This document shows positions 6,989 to 16,445 of a DNA stretch of 64,000 nt, piece after piece (the stretch's first letter is position 1; every line of letters begins with the position of its first letter). Position numbers and translations under genes: made by a program. This DNA is from Fretibacterium sp. OH1220_COT-178 (GTDB taxonomy: Bacteria > Synergistota > Synergistia > Synergistales > Aminobacteriaceae): contig NZ_RQYL01000005.1 in the NCBI RefSeq assembly GCF_003860125.1, positions 124,001 through 188,000 on the forward strand. Reading direction: 5' to 3'. The notes beneath the pieces were generated by a model. That model was not told the DNA's origin. It saw only the letters and a program-made list of their open reading frames with translations, and ran no database searches.

Positions 6989-8896
6989 TCAGCGCAGGTC
7001 CAGGTGCTTCTTGAGGAAATCGCCCATCTCGCGGTAGAAGTCGAAGCGGTTCTCCTCGTTGCGGAACCCGTGTCCCTCGTTGTCCTTCACCATGTAGACG
7101 ACGTCCTTGCCGGCCTTGCGGACGGCCTCGACGATCTGATCGGACTCCGAGCGCTTGACCCGAGGGTCGTTGGCGCCCTGGGCCACGAAGAGCGGGATCC
7201 GGATCCTGTCCGCGTGGAAGACGGGCGATATCGCCTCCAGCAGGGCCTTGTCCTTCTCGGGATGCCCGATCTCCTCGTACTCCATCTCCCGGAAGGGCTC
7301 CCAGTAGGGCGGGATGCTCTCGAGCAGCGTGAAGATGTTGGACGGCCCGACGTAGCTGACCGCGCAGGCGTAGAGGTCGGGCGTGAAGGCCGCGCCGGCC
7401 AGGGCCGCGTAGCCGCCGTAGCTCCCGCCGTAGATGGCCAGGCGCTTGGGGTCGGCGATGCCCCGTCCGATCAGCCATTCGACGCCGTCCGTGATGTCGT
7501 CCTGCATGGCGCGCCCCCACTGCTTGAAACCCGCCTGCCAGAACTTCTTTCCGTAGCCGGTGGAGCCGCGGAAGTTCACCTGCAGCACCGCCGCGCCGCG
7601 GTTGGCCAGGAACTGCGCCTCGGAGTCGAAGCCCCAGGTGTCCCGTGCGCTGGGGCCCCCGTGGGGGATCACCACGACGGGGAGGTCCCTGGAGGCGACC
7701 CCCAGGGGAAGGGTCAGGTAGCCGTGGATCGTCAGGCCGTCGCGGGAGGTGTATTGTATCGGCCGCATGGGGGCCATGGTGTTCTCCTTGAGCCAGGGCG
7801 AGTGGTCCGCCAGCTTCGTCAGGCTGTTGCTCTCCCGGTCGAAGAGGTAGGAGCCGCCGCGCGTCCGGTCGCCGTAGACCCTGACGATGACCCTCCGTTC
7901 GGCGTCGTCCATGTCGGTGACGGCGACCTCGTGGTCCGGGAAGAACTTCTCCAGGGTGTTCTGGAGCTCCTCCCGGTCCTTGTCGAAGAAATGGTAGCGG
8001 CTCCTGTCCGTGGTGTAGACGGCCCCCGTGACGACCTTTCTCTTTTTGGAGGAGATCAGGCTCGACACGTCTACCTCGGGGTGCTCGAAGACCAGGGAGA
8101 GCGTCTTGTTCGCGTCGGGGTCGAAGGTGTAGATGGCGATCTTGTCCCGATCGAGGTTCGAACCCACGTAGAGGAGCCTGTTGTCGTAGCTGAACATCAG
8201 GGGAAAGAAGGAGTCCTTGAAGTTGGTGGTGACCAGGGTCTTGAACTCGTCCTTCTCCGTGGGGCGATAGAGGAGCGACGCGTTGACGCCGTCCGTCTCG
8301 TAGGCCGCCCGGAGCCTGCCCTCGTGGTCGGTCATCCAGCCCGTGATGTTGCCGGGGTTCTCGGCGATCCGCGTCAGCTCGCCCGTGGCGAGCGTGCAGC
8401 GGTAGACGTCGAAGACCTCGGGGTTGCGCCGGTTCATCTCCAGGAGCATGTGCTCCGGATCCTCCTCCAGGTCGTCCAGCACCCCGGCCCGGACGCCGTC
8501 GAAGGGCGTGAGGTCCCGCGAGGCCTTGCCCTCGATGTCCGTCAGGTACACGTGGAAGTTCTCGTCCCCGCCCTTGTCCTGCATGTACACGATGCGGTCG
8601 CTGCCCTTCCAGAAGAAGCCCGCGATGTCGCGCTCCGTCGCGCCCGTCACGCGCCTCTCGTCGCCCGTGGCGATATCCCGGACGTAGACGTTCATCCGGC
8701 GCTCCCAGGGCTTGGCGAAGGCCAGCCTGGTGCCGTCGGGGGAGAGCGCGAAGGCGCCGACCTCGGGGTTCCGGAAGAAATCCTCCATCGGAAAGAGGGG
8801 CGGAACCCCCCCGCTTTCCGCGGCACACGCCGCACCCGAAACGGTCAGAACGCAGCTCAGGACAAAACCCAGGGAAAGCAGACCCGCAAAGCTCAT
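6989..8896 (-). CDS. Exported S9 family prolyl oligopeptidase-type peptidase
   Basis: A 635-residue serine peptidase of the S9 (acylaminoacyl-peptidase / prolyl oligopeptidase) family. A hydrophobic signal peptide (residues 1-26, ending around GAACAAE) points to export. An N-terminal beta-propeller-like region is followed by the alpha/beta-hydrolase domain with nucleophile GGSYGG, Asp in ANDPRV and His in NEGHGF, giving the full catalytic triad. The start at 8896 is fixed by AGGAGGT 7 bases upstream. It probably degrades peptides in the periplasm, feeding the peptide importer and M20 hydrolase encoded divergently a few hundred bases away. Confidence 0.9.
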   Translation of the reverse strand: MSFAGLLSLGFVLSCVLTVSGAACAAESGGVPPLFPMEDFFRNPEVGAFALSPDGTRLAFAKPWERRMNVYVRDIATGDERRVTGATERDIAGFFWKGSDRIVYMQDKGGDENFHVYLTDIEGKASRDLTPFDGVRAGVLDDLEEDPEHMLLEMNRRNPEVFDVYRCTLATGELTRIAENPGNITGWMTDHEGRLRAAYETDGVNASLLYRPTEKDEFKTLVTTNFKDSFFPLMFSYDNRLLYVGSNLDRDKIAIYTFDPDANKTLSLVFEHPEVDVSSLISSKKRKVVTGAVYTTDRSRYHFFDKDREELQNTLEKFFPDHEVAVTDMDDAERRVIVRVYGDRTRGGSYLFDRESNSLTKLADHSPWLKENTMAPMRPIQYTSRDGLTIHGYLTLPLGVASRDLPVVVIPHGGPSARDTWGFDSEAQFLANRGAAVLQVNFRGSTGYGKKFWQAGFKQWGRAMQDDITDGVEWLIGRGIADPKRLAIYGGSYGGYAALAGAAFTPDLYACAVSYVGPSNIFTLLESIPPYWEPFREMEYEEIGHPEKDKALLEAISPVFHADRIRIPLFVAQGANDPRVKRSESDQIVEAVRKAGKDVVYMVKDNEGHGFRNEENRFDFYREMGDFLKKHLDLR

Positions 8897-9077
8897 GAAC
8901 GAGACCTCCTGCAAAAATGGCGAAGATGGGCGTGCGCCGGCGGCGCGAGGAGGGGAGCGCTTGGCCGCGCCCCCCTCTTGCGTCCTGACGCATCTCTGCT
9001 ACTCTACAGGTTGGGATGTTTCGTGCCATGAGTTTTTATGCGGAACTTCCGCGAAAAAAAGGCGGGGGGCGATCGAT

Positions 9078-9242
9078 ATGACGATGGGGATGCCCGTTCC
9101 CGCGGCGGTGCTTTTCGGCTGCGCCGCGGTCATGGTCGTGATGGCGACGCGGCGCTGGCGGGCCGGATGGCGGGGCCGCGCCCTGCTGAACCTTATGATG
9201 GCCTTGTTTATGGCGATCTTTGCCTGGGGATACCTGGGGTAG
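9078..9242 (+). CDS. Small two-helix membrane protein
   Basis: A 54-residue protein with two hydrophobic segments (about 8-22 and 38-53) separated by a positively charged loop (RRWRAGWRGR). A purine-rich GGCGGGGGG site lies 8 bases before the ATG, and the gene ends 38 bases before the M20 hydrolase start, so the two are probably co-transcribed. No family recognised. It could be an accessory to the adjacent peptide metabolism genes or an unrelated small membrane protein. Confidence 0.5.
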   Translation: MTMGMPVPAAVLFGCAAVMVVMATRRWRAGWRGRALLNLMMALFMAIFAWGYLG

Positions 9243-9280
9243 CCTTGCCCAACAGGCATAATTCTTGGAGGGGTGTTGAT

Positions 9281-10462
9281 TTGGATATGGACGTCAAAAA
9301 AAGGGCCTCGGAGCTGAACGACTACGCCGTGGAGCTCCGCCGGGAGCTGCATGCCCACCCGGAGCTGGAGCACGATCTTCCCTTCACGGAGGGAGTGATC
9401 GTTCGGGAGCTGGAGAAGCTGAAGCTCGACGAGCTGCGCCCGGGGCTGGGACGAGGCCATGGGGTCTGCGCCACCCTGGTGGGGGGCAGGCCGGGGAGGA
9501 CGCTGGCGCTGCGCGCGGACATGGACGCGCTGCCGGTGAAGGAGGAGACGGGCCTGCCCTTCGCCGCCACGAACGGGTGCATGCACGCCTGTGGGCACGA
9601 CGCCCACGTGGCGATGCTGCTGACCGCGGCGCGGCTGCTCGCCGAGTCCCGGTCCGAGCTGGCGGGGTCGGTGCGCTTCATCTTTCAGCCCGCTGAGGAG
9701 ACCGTCGCGGGTGCCGTCTCCATGATCGAGAGCGGTGCGCTGGACAAGGTGGACGCGATCATCGGGCTCCACACCGGAAGCATCTGGGAGGGGCTCGAGC
9801 CCGGCCAGGTCGGCTGGCGGGTGGGCCCCATGATGGCCTCGACGACGACGATCAAGGTGGAGCTCCAGGGCCGGGGCGGGCACGGGGCCACGCCCCAGTT
9901 TACGGTGGACCCGATCGTGATGGCGGCGGAGGTCGTCTCCCAGCTCCAGACCCTGGTGAGCCGCGAGATCAGCCCCTTCGAGCCGGCCGTCGTCACCTTC
10001 GGCAGGATCGCGGGCGGCCGCGCCCACAACATCATCGCCGACACCTGCGAGCTCTTCGGGACGATGCGCTGCTTCAACACGAGGACCGACGCCTTTCTCA
10101 AGGAGCGTATCACCGCGACGGTCGAGGGCGTGGCGGCCTCCATGCGCGGCCGCGGGACGGTGACCTTCAGCGGGCACCTGCCCCCCGTGCTCAACGACGA
10201 GGCGATCGCCCTGAAGATGCGGGACGTGGTGAGGGAGACCCTGGGCGAGGGTGCGGAGCGCGAGGTCGCCCTGCCCTCCTCCGGCGCGGAGGACTTCGCC
10301 GAGTACCTCCAGAAGGTGCCGGGCGCGTTCTTCTACCACTGCTCCACCTTCGGCGACGAGCGCGACTACCCGCACCACAACGCCCGCTTCGACGTCAACG
10401 AATCCGTGCTCTGGACCGGCGCCGCCGCGATGGCCGCCTTCGCCCTCAAGTGGCAGGGGTGA
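9281..10462 (+). CDS. M20 family amidohydrolase/carboxypeptidase
   Basis: A 393-residue metal-dependent hydrolase of the M20D group (hippurate hydrolase / N-acyl amino acid amidohydrolase type). Metal-ligand motifs are visible: MHACGHDAH, PAEE, a GLH segment, and a C-terminal PHHNARFD. The dimerisation domain sits in the middle (RGGHGATP). The start is TTG 9281, with TTGGAGGGG 7 bases upstream; ATG 9287 would leave an overly long spacer. It probably removes N-acyl groups from amino acids or cleaves dipeptides in the cytoplasm. It lies just upstream of a peptide ABC importer, consistent with peptide catabolism. Confidence 0.88.
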   Translation: MDMDVKKRASELNDYAVELRRELHAHPELEHDLPFTEGVIVRELEKLKLDELRPGLGRGHGVCATLVGGRPGRTLALRADMDALPVKEETGLPFAATNGCMHACGHDAHVAMLLTAARLLAESRSELAGSVRFIFQPAEETVAGAVSMIESGALDKVDAIIGLHTGSIWEGLEPGQVGWRVGPMMASTTTIKVELQGRGGHGATPQFTVDPIVMAAEVVSQLQTLVSREISPFEPAVVTFGRIAGGRAHNIIADTCELFGTMRCFNTRTDAFLKERITATVEGVAASMRGRGTVTFSGHLPPVLNDEAIALKMRDVVRETLGEGAEREVALPSSGAEDFAEYLQKVPGAFFYHCSTFGDERDYPHHNARFDVNESVLWTGAAAMAAFALKWQG

Positions 10463-10734
10463 GCTGCAGGCAGGGGATCGGGGCGAACTGCGGGGAGTGA
10501 CGACGGAGGACGAGGAAAGCGCGCCCTCAAGGGGGCTGGATGCCTCAAGAGCCCTGAAACATCTGAAGGTGTTTGGTAAGCGAATCGGCTGAAGGCCTGG
10601 ATCATGAAGTTCTTCGTCGTCCTGGCGCGGGAACGCGCCGGAGGAGAGGCGGCGGCGTTTCCGGCAACGGTGAGGGGAACGCCGCTCTGTTGGGCGTTCC
10701 ATAAGCAGAAGGCACGAAAGGGGGAGGTGTTGCC

Positions 10735-11661
10735 TTGTTCTCTTACATTTTGAGAAAGGTTTTGTACACGATCCCGGTCCTGTGGGGGGTCGTCACGGTG
10801 GTGTTCCTGGTCGTCAACATCGTTCCGGGGGACCCCGTCACGATCATGACGGGACAGCGTGGGGACGAGCAGACTCTCGCCAAGATCCGTGCGGACATGG
10901 GGCTCGACCTTCCGATCGGTCGTCAGTATCTCCGTTTCATCGGGCAGCTCTGCTGCGGAGACCTGGGGACATCGTACCGCAACAACGAGCCGGTGACCTC
11001 GGCGATTGCGTCCCGTTTCGGGGCGACGGCCAAGCTGGCCTCGGGGGCTCTGCTTCTGGGCACCCTGCTGGGGGTCGGTGCTGGGGTTCTATCCGCAGTA
11101 AGGAAGTACTCGGTCTTCGACTATACCGCGATGCTGGTTGCCGTGGCGGGAGTGAGTGCGCCCGTATTCTGGGTGGGACTGCTCCTGCTCCTGCTCTTCG
11201 CCTACACCCTGGGCTGGGTTCCGGGTGTGGGCTACGGCGACGGCTCCTTCAAGTACCTGATTCTGCCCATGGTCACCCTCGGGGTCCGTCCTGCCGCCCT
11301 GACGGCGCGTCTGTCGCGGTCCTGTATGCTCGAGGTCCTGAGCCAGGATTATGTGCGCACGGCCAAGGCCAAGGGGCTGAGGAGGTTTACCGTGGTGGCC
11401 CGTCACGCTCTCAAGAACGCCATGATCCCGGTCGTTACGGTGATCGGGACGCAGATCTCCTCGCTCCTGTCCGGTGCGGTCCTCACGGAGAGCATCTTTG
11501 CCTGGCCCGGAGTGGGAAGGCTTTCTGTGGACTCGCTTCTGGCCAGGGACCTGCCCATGATCCGCGGCGTGGTGGTCTTCATGGCCGTGACCTTCCTTGT
11601 CACCAATCTGCTGGTCGACATCTCCTACGCCTTTCTTGATCCGAGGATCCGCTATGAGTGA
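10735..11661 (+). CDS. dppB: Peptide ABC transporter permease, DppB type
   Basis: A 308-residue inner-membrane permease with six predicted helices, belonging to the DppB/OppB family. The first helix near the N-terminus is followed by the conserved GQRGDEQTLAKIRADMGLD-type region, and the EAA loop is DYVRTAKAKGL. The start is TTG 10735, with GGGGGAGGTG just upstream. First gene of a five-gene dipeptide/oligopeptide uptake operon; it overlaps the next gene by 8 bases. Nickel-type importers share this fold, but the downstream ATPases and binding protein favour peptides. Confidence 0.92.
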   Translation: MFSYILRKVLYTIPVLWGVVTVVFLVVNIVPGDPVTIMTGQRGDEQTLAKIRADMGLDLPIGRQYLRFIGQLCCGDLGTSYRNNEPVTSAIASRFGATAKLASGALLLGTLLGVGAGVLSAVRKYSVFDYTAMLVAVAGVSAPVFWVGLLLLLLFAYTLGWVPGVGYGDGSFKYLILPMVTLGVRPAALTARLSRSCMLEVLSQDYVRTAKAKGLRRFTVVARHALKNAMIPVVTVIGTQISSLLSGAVLTESIFAWPGVGRLSVDSLLARDLPMIRGVVVFMAVTFLVTNLLVDISYAFLDPRIRYE

Positions 11662-12562
11662 CCGGACGGAGCGAGGCACCGCGCCGAGAAGGGGCGCGGT
11701 CGGCAACCTGTGGTACGAGGCCTGGCTGCGTTTTCGCCGCAACCGGCTGGCGATGCTGGGGCTGTTCATGATCGTTTTTCTTCTGCTGGTGGCGGTCCTG
11801 GCCCCTTACGTGGCGCCTTATGATCCTTACAAACAGCTGCTCTGGACCGAGGGGGCCAAGGCGAAGCTGGCGGCGCCCTCTCTGGGGCATCTCATGGGGA
11901 CGGATGCCTATGGCCGCGACATCCTGAGCCGTGTCATTCACGGTTCGCGCCTCTCACTCCAGATCGGACTTCTGGCTACCTTGGTCGCCTTGGCGGTCGG
12001 AGTGCCGCTCGGTGCTGTGGCGGGGTACTTCGGGGGCGTCGTGGACGATCTCATCTCGTGGCTGCTCAACGTGATCTTCGCCTTTCCCTTCATGCTCTTC
12101 GTCCTGGCTATCGTGGCGGTGCTCAACAATCCCAGCATGATCGTCGTGTTCACGGCCATAGGCCTGGTGAGCTGGGTTCAGATAGCCAGGGTGACGCGGG
12201 CGCAGTTTCTGTCACTGAGGGAGAGGGAGTACGTCGAGGCCGCACGCGCTCTGGGGCTTCCCGTCAGGACGATCCTCTTCAAACATATCCTGCCGAACAC
12301 CCTGGCGCCCGTGATCGTTCAGGCGACCTTGGGCATCGGGGGCATCATCCTGACGGAGGCGGGGTTGGCCTTTCTTGGGTTCGGGGCTCAGCCGCCCACT
12401 CCCAGCTGGGGGCTCATGGTCTCGGACGGTCAGCAGTATCTGGCGACGGGACAGTGGTGGTGGGCCGTCTTTCCCGGCCTTGCCATCATGTACACGGTGC
12501 TGGCGTTCAACTTTCTGGGGGACGGTCTGCGCGACGCGCTTGATGTCCGTCTGAAGCGCTAG
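11654..12562 (+). CDS. dppC: Peptide ABC transporter permease, DppC type
   Basis: A 302-residue partner permease (DppC/OppC family). The N-terminal OppC-type segment (WLRFRRNRLAMLGL) precedes the first helix, and the EAA loop reads YVEAARALGLP, which would contact the two ATPases. The ATG at 11654 sits inside the last codons of dppB (ATGAGTGA), indicating translational coupling. The protein ends 14 bases before the dppD start. Confidence 0.92.
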   Translation: MSDRTERGTAPRRGAVGNLWYEAWLRFRRNRLAMLGLFMIVFLLLVAVLAPYVAPYDPYKQLLWTEGAKAKLAAPSLGHLMGTDAYGRDILSRVIHGSRLSLQIGLLATLVALAVGVPLGAVAGYFGGVVDDLISWLLNVIFAFPFMLFVLAIVAVLNNPSMIVVFTAIGLVSWVQIARVTRAQFLSLREREYVEAARALGLPVRTILFKHILPNTLAPVIVQATLGIGGIILTEAGLAFLGFGAQPPTPSWGLMVSDGQQYLATGQWWWAVFPGLAIMYTVLAFNFLGDGLRDALDVRLKR

Positions 12563-12576
12563 TGGAGGGGTTCGGT

Positions 12577-13569
12577 ATGTCCTTACTTGAAATTTCCGAT
12601 CTCAAGACGTATTTCGACACCGATTCCGGTCTGGTCCGTGCCGTCGACGGGGTCTCCCTCTCGCTGGAACGGGGGCAGACGCTGGGTATCGTGGGGGAAT
12701 CCGGATGCGGCAAGAGCGTTCTTTCTCTCTCCGTCATGCGGCTTTTGCCGGAGCCCTCGGGGTATGTGGAGGCCGGGACGATCACCTTCGACGGGATGGA
12801 TGTCCTGGGGCTGGACGAGTCCGCCATGTGCGGCGTCCGCGGCAACCGGATTTCGATGATCTTTCAGGAGCCCATGACCAGTCTGAATCCCGTGATGACC
12901 GTCGGGGAACAGATCATGGAGCCCCTGATGCTGCATCGGGGCATGAGCCGCCGCGGGGCCTGCGCGGCTGCTGCGGAGATGCTGGCCAAGGTCCGGATCG
13001 CGGAGCCCGAGCAGCGTATGCGGGAGTACCCGCACCAGCTTTCCGGCGGCATGCGTCAGCGCGTGATGATCGCCATGGCCCTGGTGTGCAGTCCGGCCCT
13101 GCTGATCGCGGACGAACCGACGACCGCGCTGGACGTGACGGTTCAGGCCCAGATCCTGCGCCTGATGAACGACTTGAAACAGGAGACGGGGACCTCAATC
13201 CTCTTCATCACGCACGACCTCGGCGTCATCGCACAGATGGCGCAGCGCGTTTTGGTGATGTACGCGGGCCGGGCGGTGGAGGAGCAGGATGCGGTCCCCC
13301 TGTTTCGGAGCCCGCTGCACCCTTATACGCGCGGTCTGATGCGCGCCATCCCCGCTCTTGGGGGAGGGCAGAAGCGACTCGCCACGGTGCCGGGCGTCGT
13401 CCCCAGTCCTCTGAAGCGCATCGACGGCTGTCGATTTCACAACCGTTGTCCCCTTGCCTTTGACCTGTGCCGGAGCGAGGAGCCGCCGCTCTTCGGGTTC
13501 GAGAAGGGGGCTGCCGTCCGGTGTTGGCTGCATCGCGACGGCCGTCATGATTTTTCGGGGTGTGTCTAG
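12577..13569 (+). CDS. dppD: Peptide ABC transporter ATPase, DppD type
   Basis: A 330-residue ATP-binding subunit. Walker A is GESGCGKS, the Q-loop is followed by the SGGMRQR signature, and Walker B is ALLIADEPT. The oligopeptide-transporter C-terminal extension has the three-Cys motif [11 protein letters not shown] characteristic of DppD/OppD proteins. The start at 12577 is supported by GGAGGGG; an upstream in-frame GTG at 12562 overlaps the dppC stop and is less likely. It pairs with DppF to drive uptake. Confidence 0.93.
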   Translation: MSLLEISDLKTYFDTDSGLVRAVDGVSLSLERGQTLGIVGESGCGKSVLSLSVMRLLPEPSGYVEAGTITFDGMDVLGLDESAMCGVRGNRISMIFQEPMTSLNPVMTVGEQIMEPLMLHRGMSRRGACAAAAEMLAKVRIAEPEQRMREYPHQLSGGMRQRVMIAMALVCSPALLIADEPTTALDVTVQAQILRLMNDLKQETGTSILFITHDLGVIAQMAQRVLVMYAGRAVEEQDAVPLFRSPLHPYTRGLMRAIPALGGGQKRLATVPGVVPSPLKRIDGCRFHNRCPLAFDLCRSEEPPLFGFEKGAAVRCWLHRDGRHDFSGCV

Positions 13570-13635
13570 CGTAGCTGCGGGCCCGTGGGGGAGGAGGCGC
13601 CGGTCTCGGCACGGTTCGGAAAAGGGGGAGGGAAT

Positions 13636-14595
13636 ATGTACCTGGATGTCCAGGGGCTGAAGAAGTATTTTCCGATATGCAAAGGGGTTTTCCGCAGGGT
13701 TGCGGGGCAGGTTCGGGCGGTCGATGGGGTGTCGTTCTCGGTGGAGAAGGGGCGTACGCTTGGCATCGTAGGGGAGTCCGGATGCGGAAAGACCACGGTT
13801 GGCCGGACTCTGATCCGTCTGATGGAGCCCACCGGGGGCAGCGTTCGTCTCGAGGGACGTGACGTGGGGGAACTGCTCCGTGAGCGGCCTAAGGATCTGC
13901 GCAGGCGGATGCAGATAATCTTCCAGGATCCCTATGGGAGCCTCAACCCCCGTCTCACGGTCAACGAGATCGTCGGGGAGGGAATCCGTTTCCATGGGCT
14001 GGCCGGGTCGGGGAATCTGGAGCGCAGCGTCGTCGCGGCGCTGGAGCAGGCGGGCCTTCAGCCGGAGCACCGATTCCGCTACCCCCATGAGTTCAGCGGG
14101 GGGCAGCGTCAACGCATCTGCATCGCGCGGGCCATAGCCGTGGACCCGGAGATCGTGGTCTGCGACGAGCCGGTCTCGGCGCTCGACGTCTCCATCCAGA
14201 GTCAGGTGCTGAACACGCTGAAGGACCTCCAGGAGCTTCGGGGCCTGACCTACATTTTCATCACGCACGACCTGTCCGTCGTGCGGTTCATAGCCGATCG
14301 TGTGGCCATCATGTACCTGGGCAAGCTCGTGGAGATCGCCCGGACGGAGGCCGTCTTTCGGAATCCCCTGCACCCCTACACACAGGCGCTCCTCGCGTCG
14401 GTTCCCATCCCGGATCCGTTGCGGAGGATGGAGCCCGAGCTGTTGGAGGGCGACATCCCCTCGCCGGTGTCCCCTCCTTCGGGCTGCCGCTTTCATACGC
14501 GCTGTCCCCGGGCCATGGACGTCTGTTCCTCCAGGGAGCCATCTTTGACGGACTGCGGAGAAGGGCATGAGGTCGCGTGTTTCCTCCTTTCGTGA
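13636..14595 (+). CDS. dppF: Peptide ABC transporter ATPase, DppF type
   Basis: A 319-residue second ATPase of the importer. Walker A is GESGCGKTT, the signature is FSGGQRQR, Walker B is [12 protein letters not shown], and the C-terminal Cys cluster ([11 protein letters not shown]) is again of the Opp/Dpp type. The start is set by GGGGGAGG 5 bases before ATG 13636. A T8 tract follows the stop but no clear stem is seen; a separate promoter precedes the binding-protein gene. Confidence 0.93.
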   Translation: MYLDVQGLKKYFPICKGVFRRVAGQVRAVDGVSFSVEKGRTLGIVGESGCGKTTVGRTLIRLMEPTGGSVRLEGRDVGELLRERPKDLRRRMQIIFQDPYGSLNPRLTVNEIVGEGIRFHGLAGSGNLERSVVAALEQAGLQPEHRFRYPHEFSGGQRQRICIARAIAVDPEIVVCDEPVSALDVSIQSQVLNTLKDLQELRGLTYIFITHDLSVVRFIADRVAIMYLGKLVEIARTEAVFRNPLHPYTQALLASVPIPDPLRRMEPELLEGDIPSPVSPPSGCRFHTRCPRAMDVCSSREPSLTDCGEGHEVACFLLS

Positions 14596-14613
14596 GGTTT
14601 TTTTTCGGTGCCC

Positions 14614-14642
14614 TTGGGAAGGTGTTTGTTCTGTGCTAAAAT
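14614..14642 (+). promoter_or_regulatory. Sigma-70-type promoter for binding-protein gene
   Basis: TTGGGA (14614-14619), a 17-base spacer ending in TGC (extended -10 context), then TAAAAT (14637-14642), 40 bases before the solute-binding-protein start. This would allow extra expression of the binding protein over the membrane components, a common need in such importers. Confidence 0.5.
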
Positions 14643-14681
14643 CTATGAAAATTGAATCATCATATTTCAGGAGGGAGAAGC

Positions 14682-16319
14682 ATGAGAAAAAGCGGTAGGA
14701 TCCTTTTGGCTGCACTGGTCTTTGGGTTTTTCTTCGTTGCCTGCGGTGTGGGGTGGGCTGCCGGGGCCGAGCCCCGGTACGGCGGGGTACTTACGTGGCG
14801 GCTGATCAACGAGCCGCCGGCACTGGATCCGGCGCATTCCGACATCACCACCTCCGCGCGCGGGACCAACCTGTTCTGCGAGCCTCTGGTCGACCTCGAT
14901 GATGATGGAATGCAGGTCGTTCCCGCCCTGGCCGAATCCTGGGATGTGAATGGGGACTCCACCATGTGGACGTTACGCCTCCGCAAGGGCGTCAAGTTCC
15001 ACAAAACCGCCTACAAAGGGGAGCCGACCGCCAACGGGGGGCGCGAGCTCACGGCGTCGGACGTCAAATACTCGTTCGAGCGTCTGATTCGCGAAAAATC
15101 CGCCCGTGCCTACTTTCTGAACTGCATCGAGGGGTATCAGGATTACTTCGACGGCAAGGCCAAGGAGTGGGCGGGCATCCAGGTCGTGGACGACCATACG
15201 GTGCGTTTCACGCTCTCCGCGCCCTATGCGCCGTTCCTGGCGGCACTCAGCTACACCGCCTACTGCATCGTCCCGCACGAGGACGCGGAGAAGCTGGGCA
15301 AGGACTTCAACTTCCGGCCCGTCGGGACCGGGCCCTTCGTGGTTTACGACTGGCAACACGACAACAAGGTGACCTTCAGGAGAAATCCGGACTACTGGAT
15401 GAGGGATTCGGCGGGCCGGGCACTTCCCTATCTGGACGGGGTGGAGCTGGTCGTCGTTCCGGACAGCAGCGTGGCCTATCTGGAGTTCCGCAAGGGGAAC
15501 CTGGATGTCCTCTCCGATGTCCCCACCGAGTTCTATGACGAGATCTCGAAGAACTACAAGGACCGTTTCCAGATGCGTCCGACGCTGGTGACCCAATACT
15601 ACGGCATGGCGGTGGAGAAGAAGCCGTTTGACGACGTGAGGGTGCGCCGGGCGATCAACTACGCGGTGAACCGCAAGGCGATCAACGAACTGGTCATGAG
15701 CAACGTGTTCATCGAGGGCAAGGGGGTTCTGCCCCCCGGGATGCCGGGGTACAACCCCGACCTCAAGTCCTACGGCTACGATCCGGACAAGGCGAGGGCG
15801 CTGCTGAAGGAGGCCGGATACGAGAAGGGGCTCTCCGTGACGCTCCAATACAACAACAACCCCCGCCACAAGCTGATCGGCGAGGCCGTTCAGGCACAGT
15901 TTGCGGAGGTCGGCATCAAGCTGGAGCTGCAATCCTCCGAGCTGGGGGCGCATTACGACGGGGTTCGCCGCGGGGACGTCCCCTTCTTCCGTGCGGCGTG
16001 GTCGGCGGATTATCCGGATCCGGACAACTTTCTGTACAACCTGTTCTGCTCCGACAACTTCGGCCCCAAGGGCAACTATGCTCGCTACAAGAACGATGAC
16101 GTGGATGAGTGGCTGAAGGAGGCCCGGACGATCTCGGACCCGCAGCGGCGCGTGGAGCTGTACCGCAAGGCGGAGCAGCAGATTGTGGACGACGCTCCCT
16201 GGGTGTTTCTGTTCTACGACACCACGAACCTAGTGGCGGGACCGAAACTGCATGACATCAAGCTGTCGTTCATCGGCGAACATAACACCTCTCTGACCGC
16301 GGTCTGGAAGGATGAGTGA
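14682..16319 (+). CDS. Peptide ABC transporter substrate-binding protein
   Basis: A 545-residue family 5 solute-binding protein (DppA/OppA type). The signal peptide (residues 1-31) contains a Cys in FFVACG, which could be a weak lipobox, but cleavage after the WAAGA segment by signal peptidase I is also plausible. Family features include YGGVLTW at the mature N-terminus, the SDVKYSFER region and the C-terminal DAPWVFLFY stretch. GGAGGG precedes ATG 14682. It delivers peptides to DppBCDF; the ligand class cannot be read from sequence alone. Confidence 0.9.
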   Translation: MRKSGRILLAALVFGFFFVACGVGWAAGAEPRYGGVLTWRLINEPPALDPAHSDITTSARGTNLFCEPLVDLDDDGMQVVPALAESWDVNGDSTMWTLRLRKGVKFHKTAYKGEPTANGGRELTASDVKYSFERLIREKSARAYFLNCIEGYQDYFDGKAKEWAGIQVVDDHTVRFTLSAPYAPFLAALSYTAYCIVPHEDAEKLGKDFNFRPVGTGPFVVYDWQHDNKVTFRRNPDYWMRDSAGRALPYLDGVELVVVPDSSVAYLEFRKGNLDVLSDVPTEFYDEISKNYKDRFQMRPTLVTQYYGMAVEKKPFDDVRVRRAINYAVNRKAINELVMSNVFIEGKGVLPPGMPGYNPDLKSYGYDPDKARALLKEAGYEKGLSVTLQYNNNPRHKLIGEAVQAQFAEVGIKLELQSSELGAHYDGVRRGDVPFFRAAWSADYPDPDNFLYNLFCSDNFGPKGNYARYKNDDVDEWLKEARTISDPQRRVELYRKAEQQIVDDAPWVFLFYDTTNLVAGPKLHDIKLSFIGEHNTSLTAVWKDE

Positions 16320-16390
16320 GCCTGGGGGGCCGTCCCCGTGGACGGGAAGGGCGGAAACGGACGAGCAAATCCCCCCGCTCAAGGCAACAA

Positions 16391-16435
16391 AATTGAAAGG
16401 TGCCGGCGCCAACGAGGTGCCGGCACCTTTCAATT
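16391..16435. terminator. 17-bp bidirectional terminator hairpin
   Basis: A perfect 17-bp stem (16391-16407 with 16419-16435) with an 11-base loop, with A-rich and T-rich flanks in the arms (AATTGAAAGG / CCTTTCAATT). It lies between the convergent binding-protein gene and hisS. The outer AATTGAAA/TTTCAATT arms recur in a second terminator at 49241-49296. Confidence 0.8.
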
Positions 16436-16445
16436 GGACTCGAGA

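Noticed and set aside
6680-9031. 783-codon plus-strand frame opposite the S9 peptidase
   Set aside because: Shadow of a gene with an intact catalytic triad and signal peptide on the minus strand.
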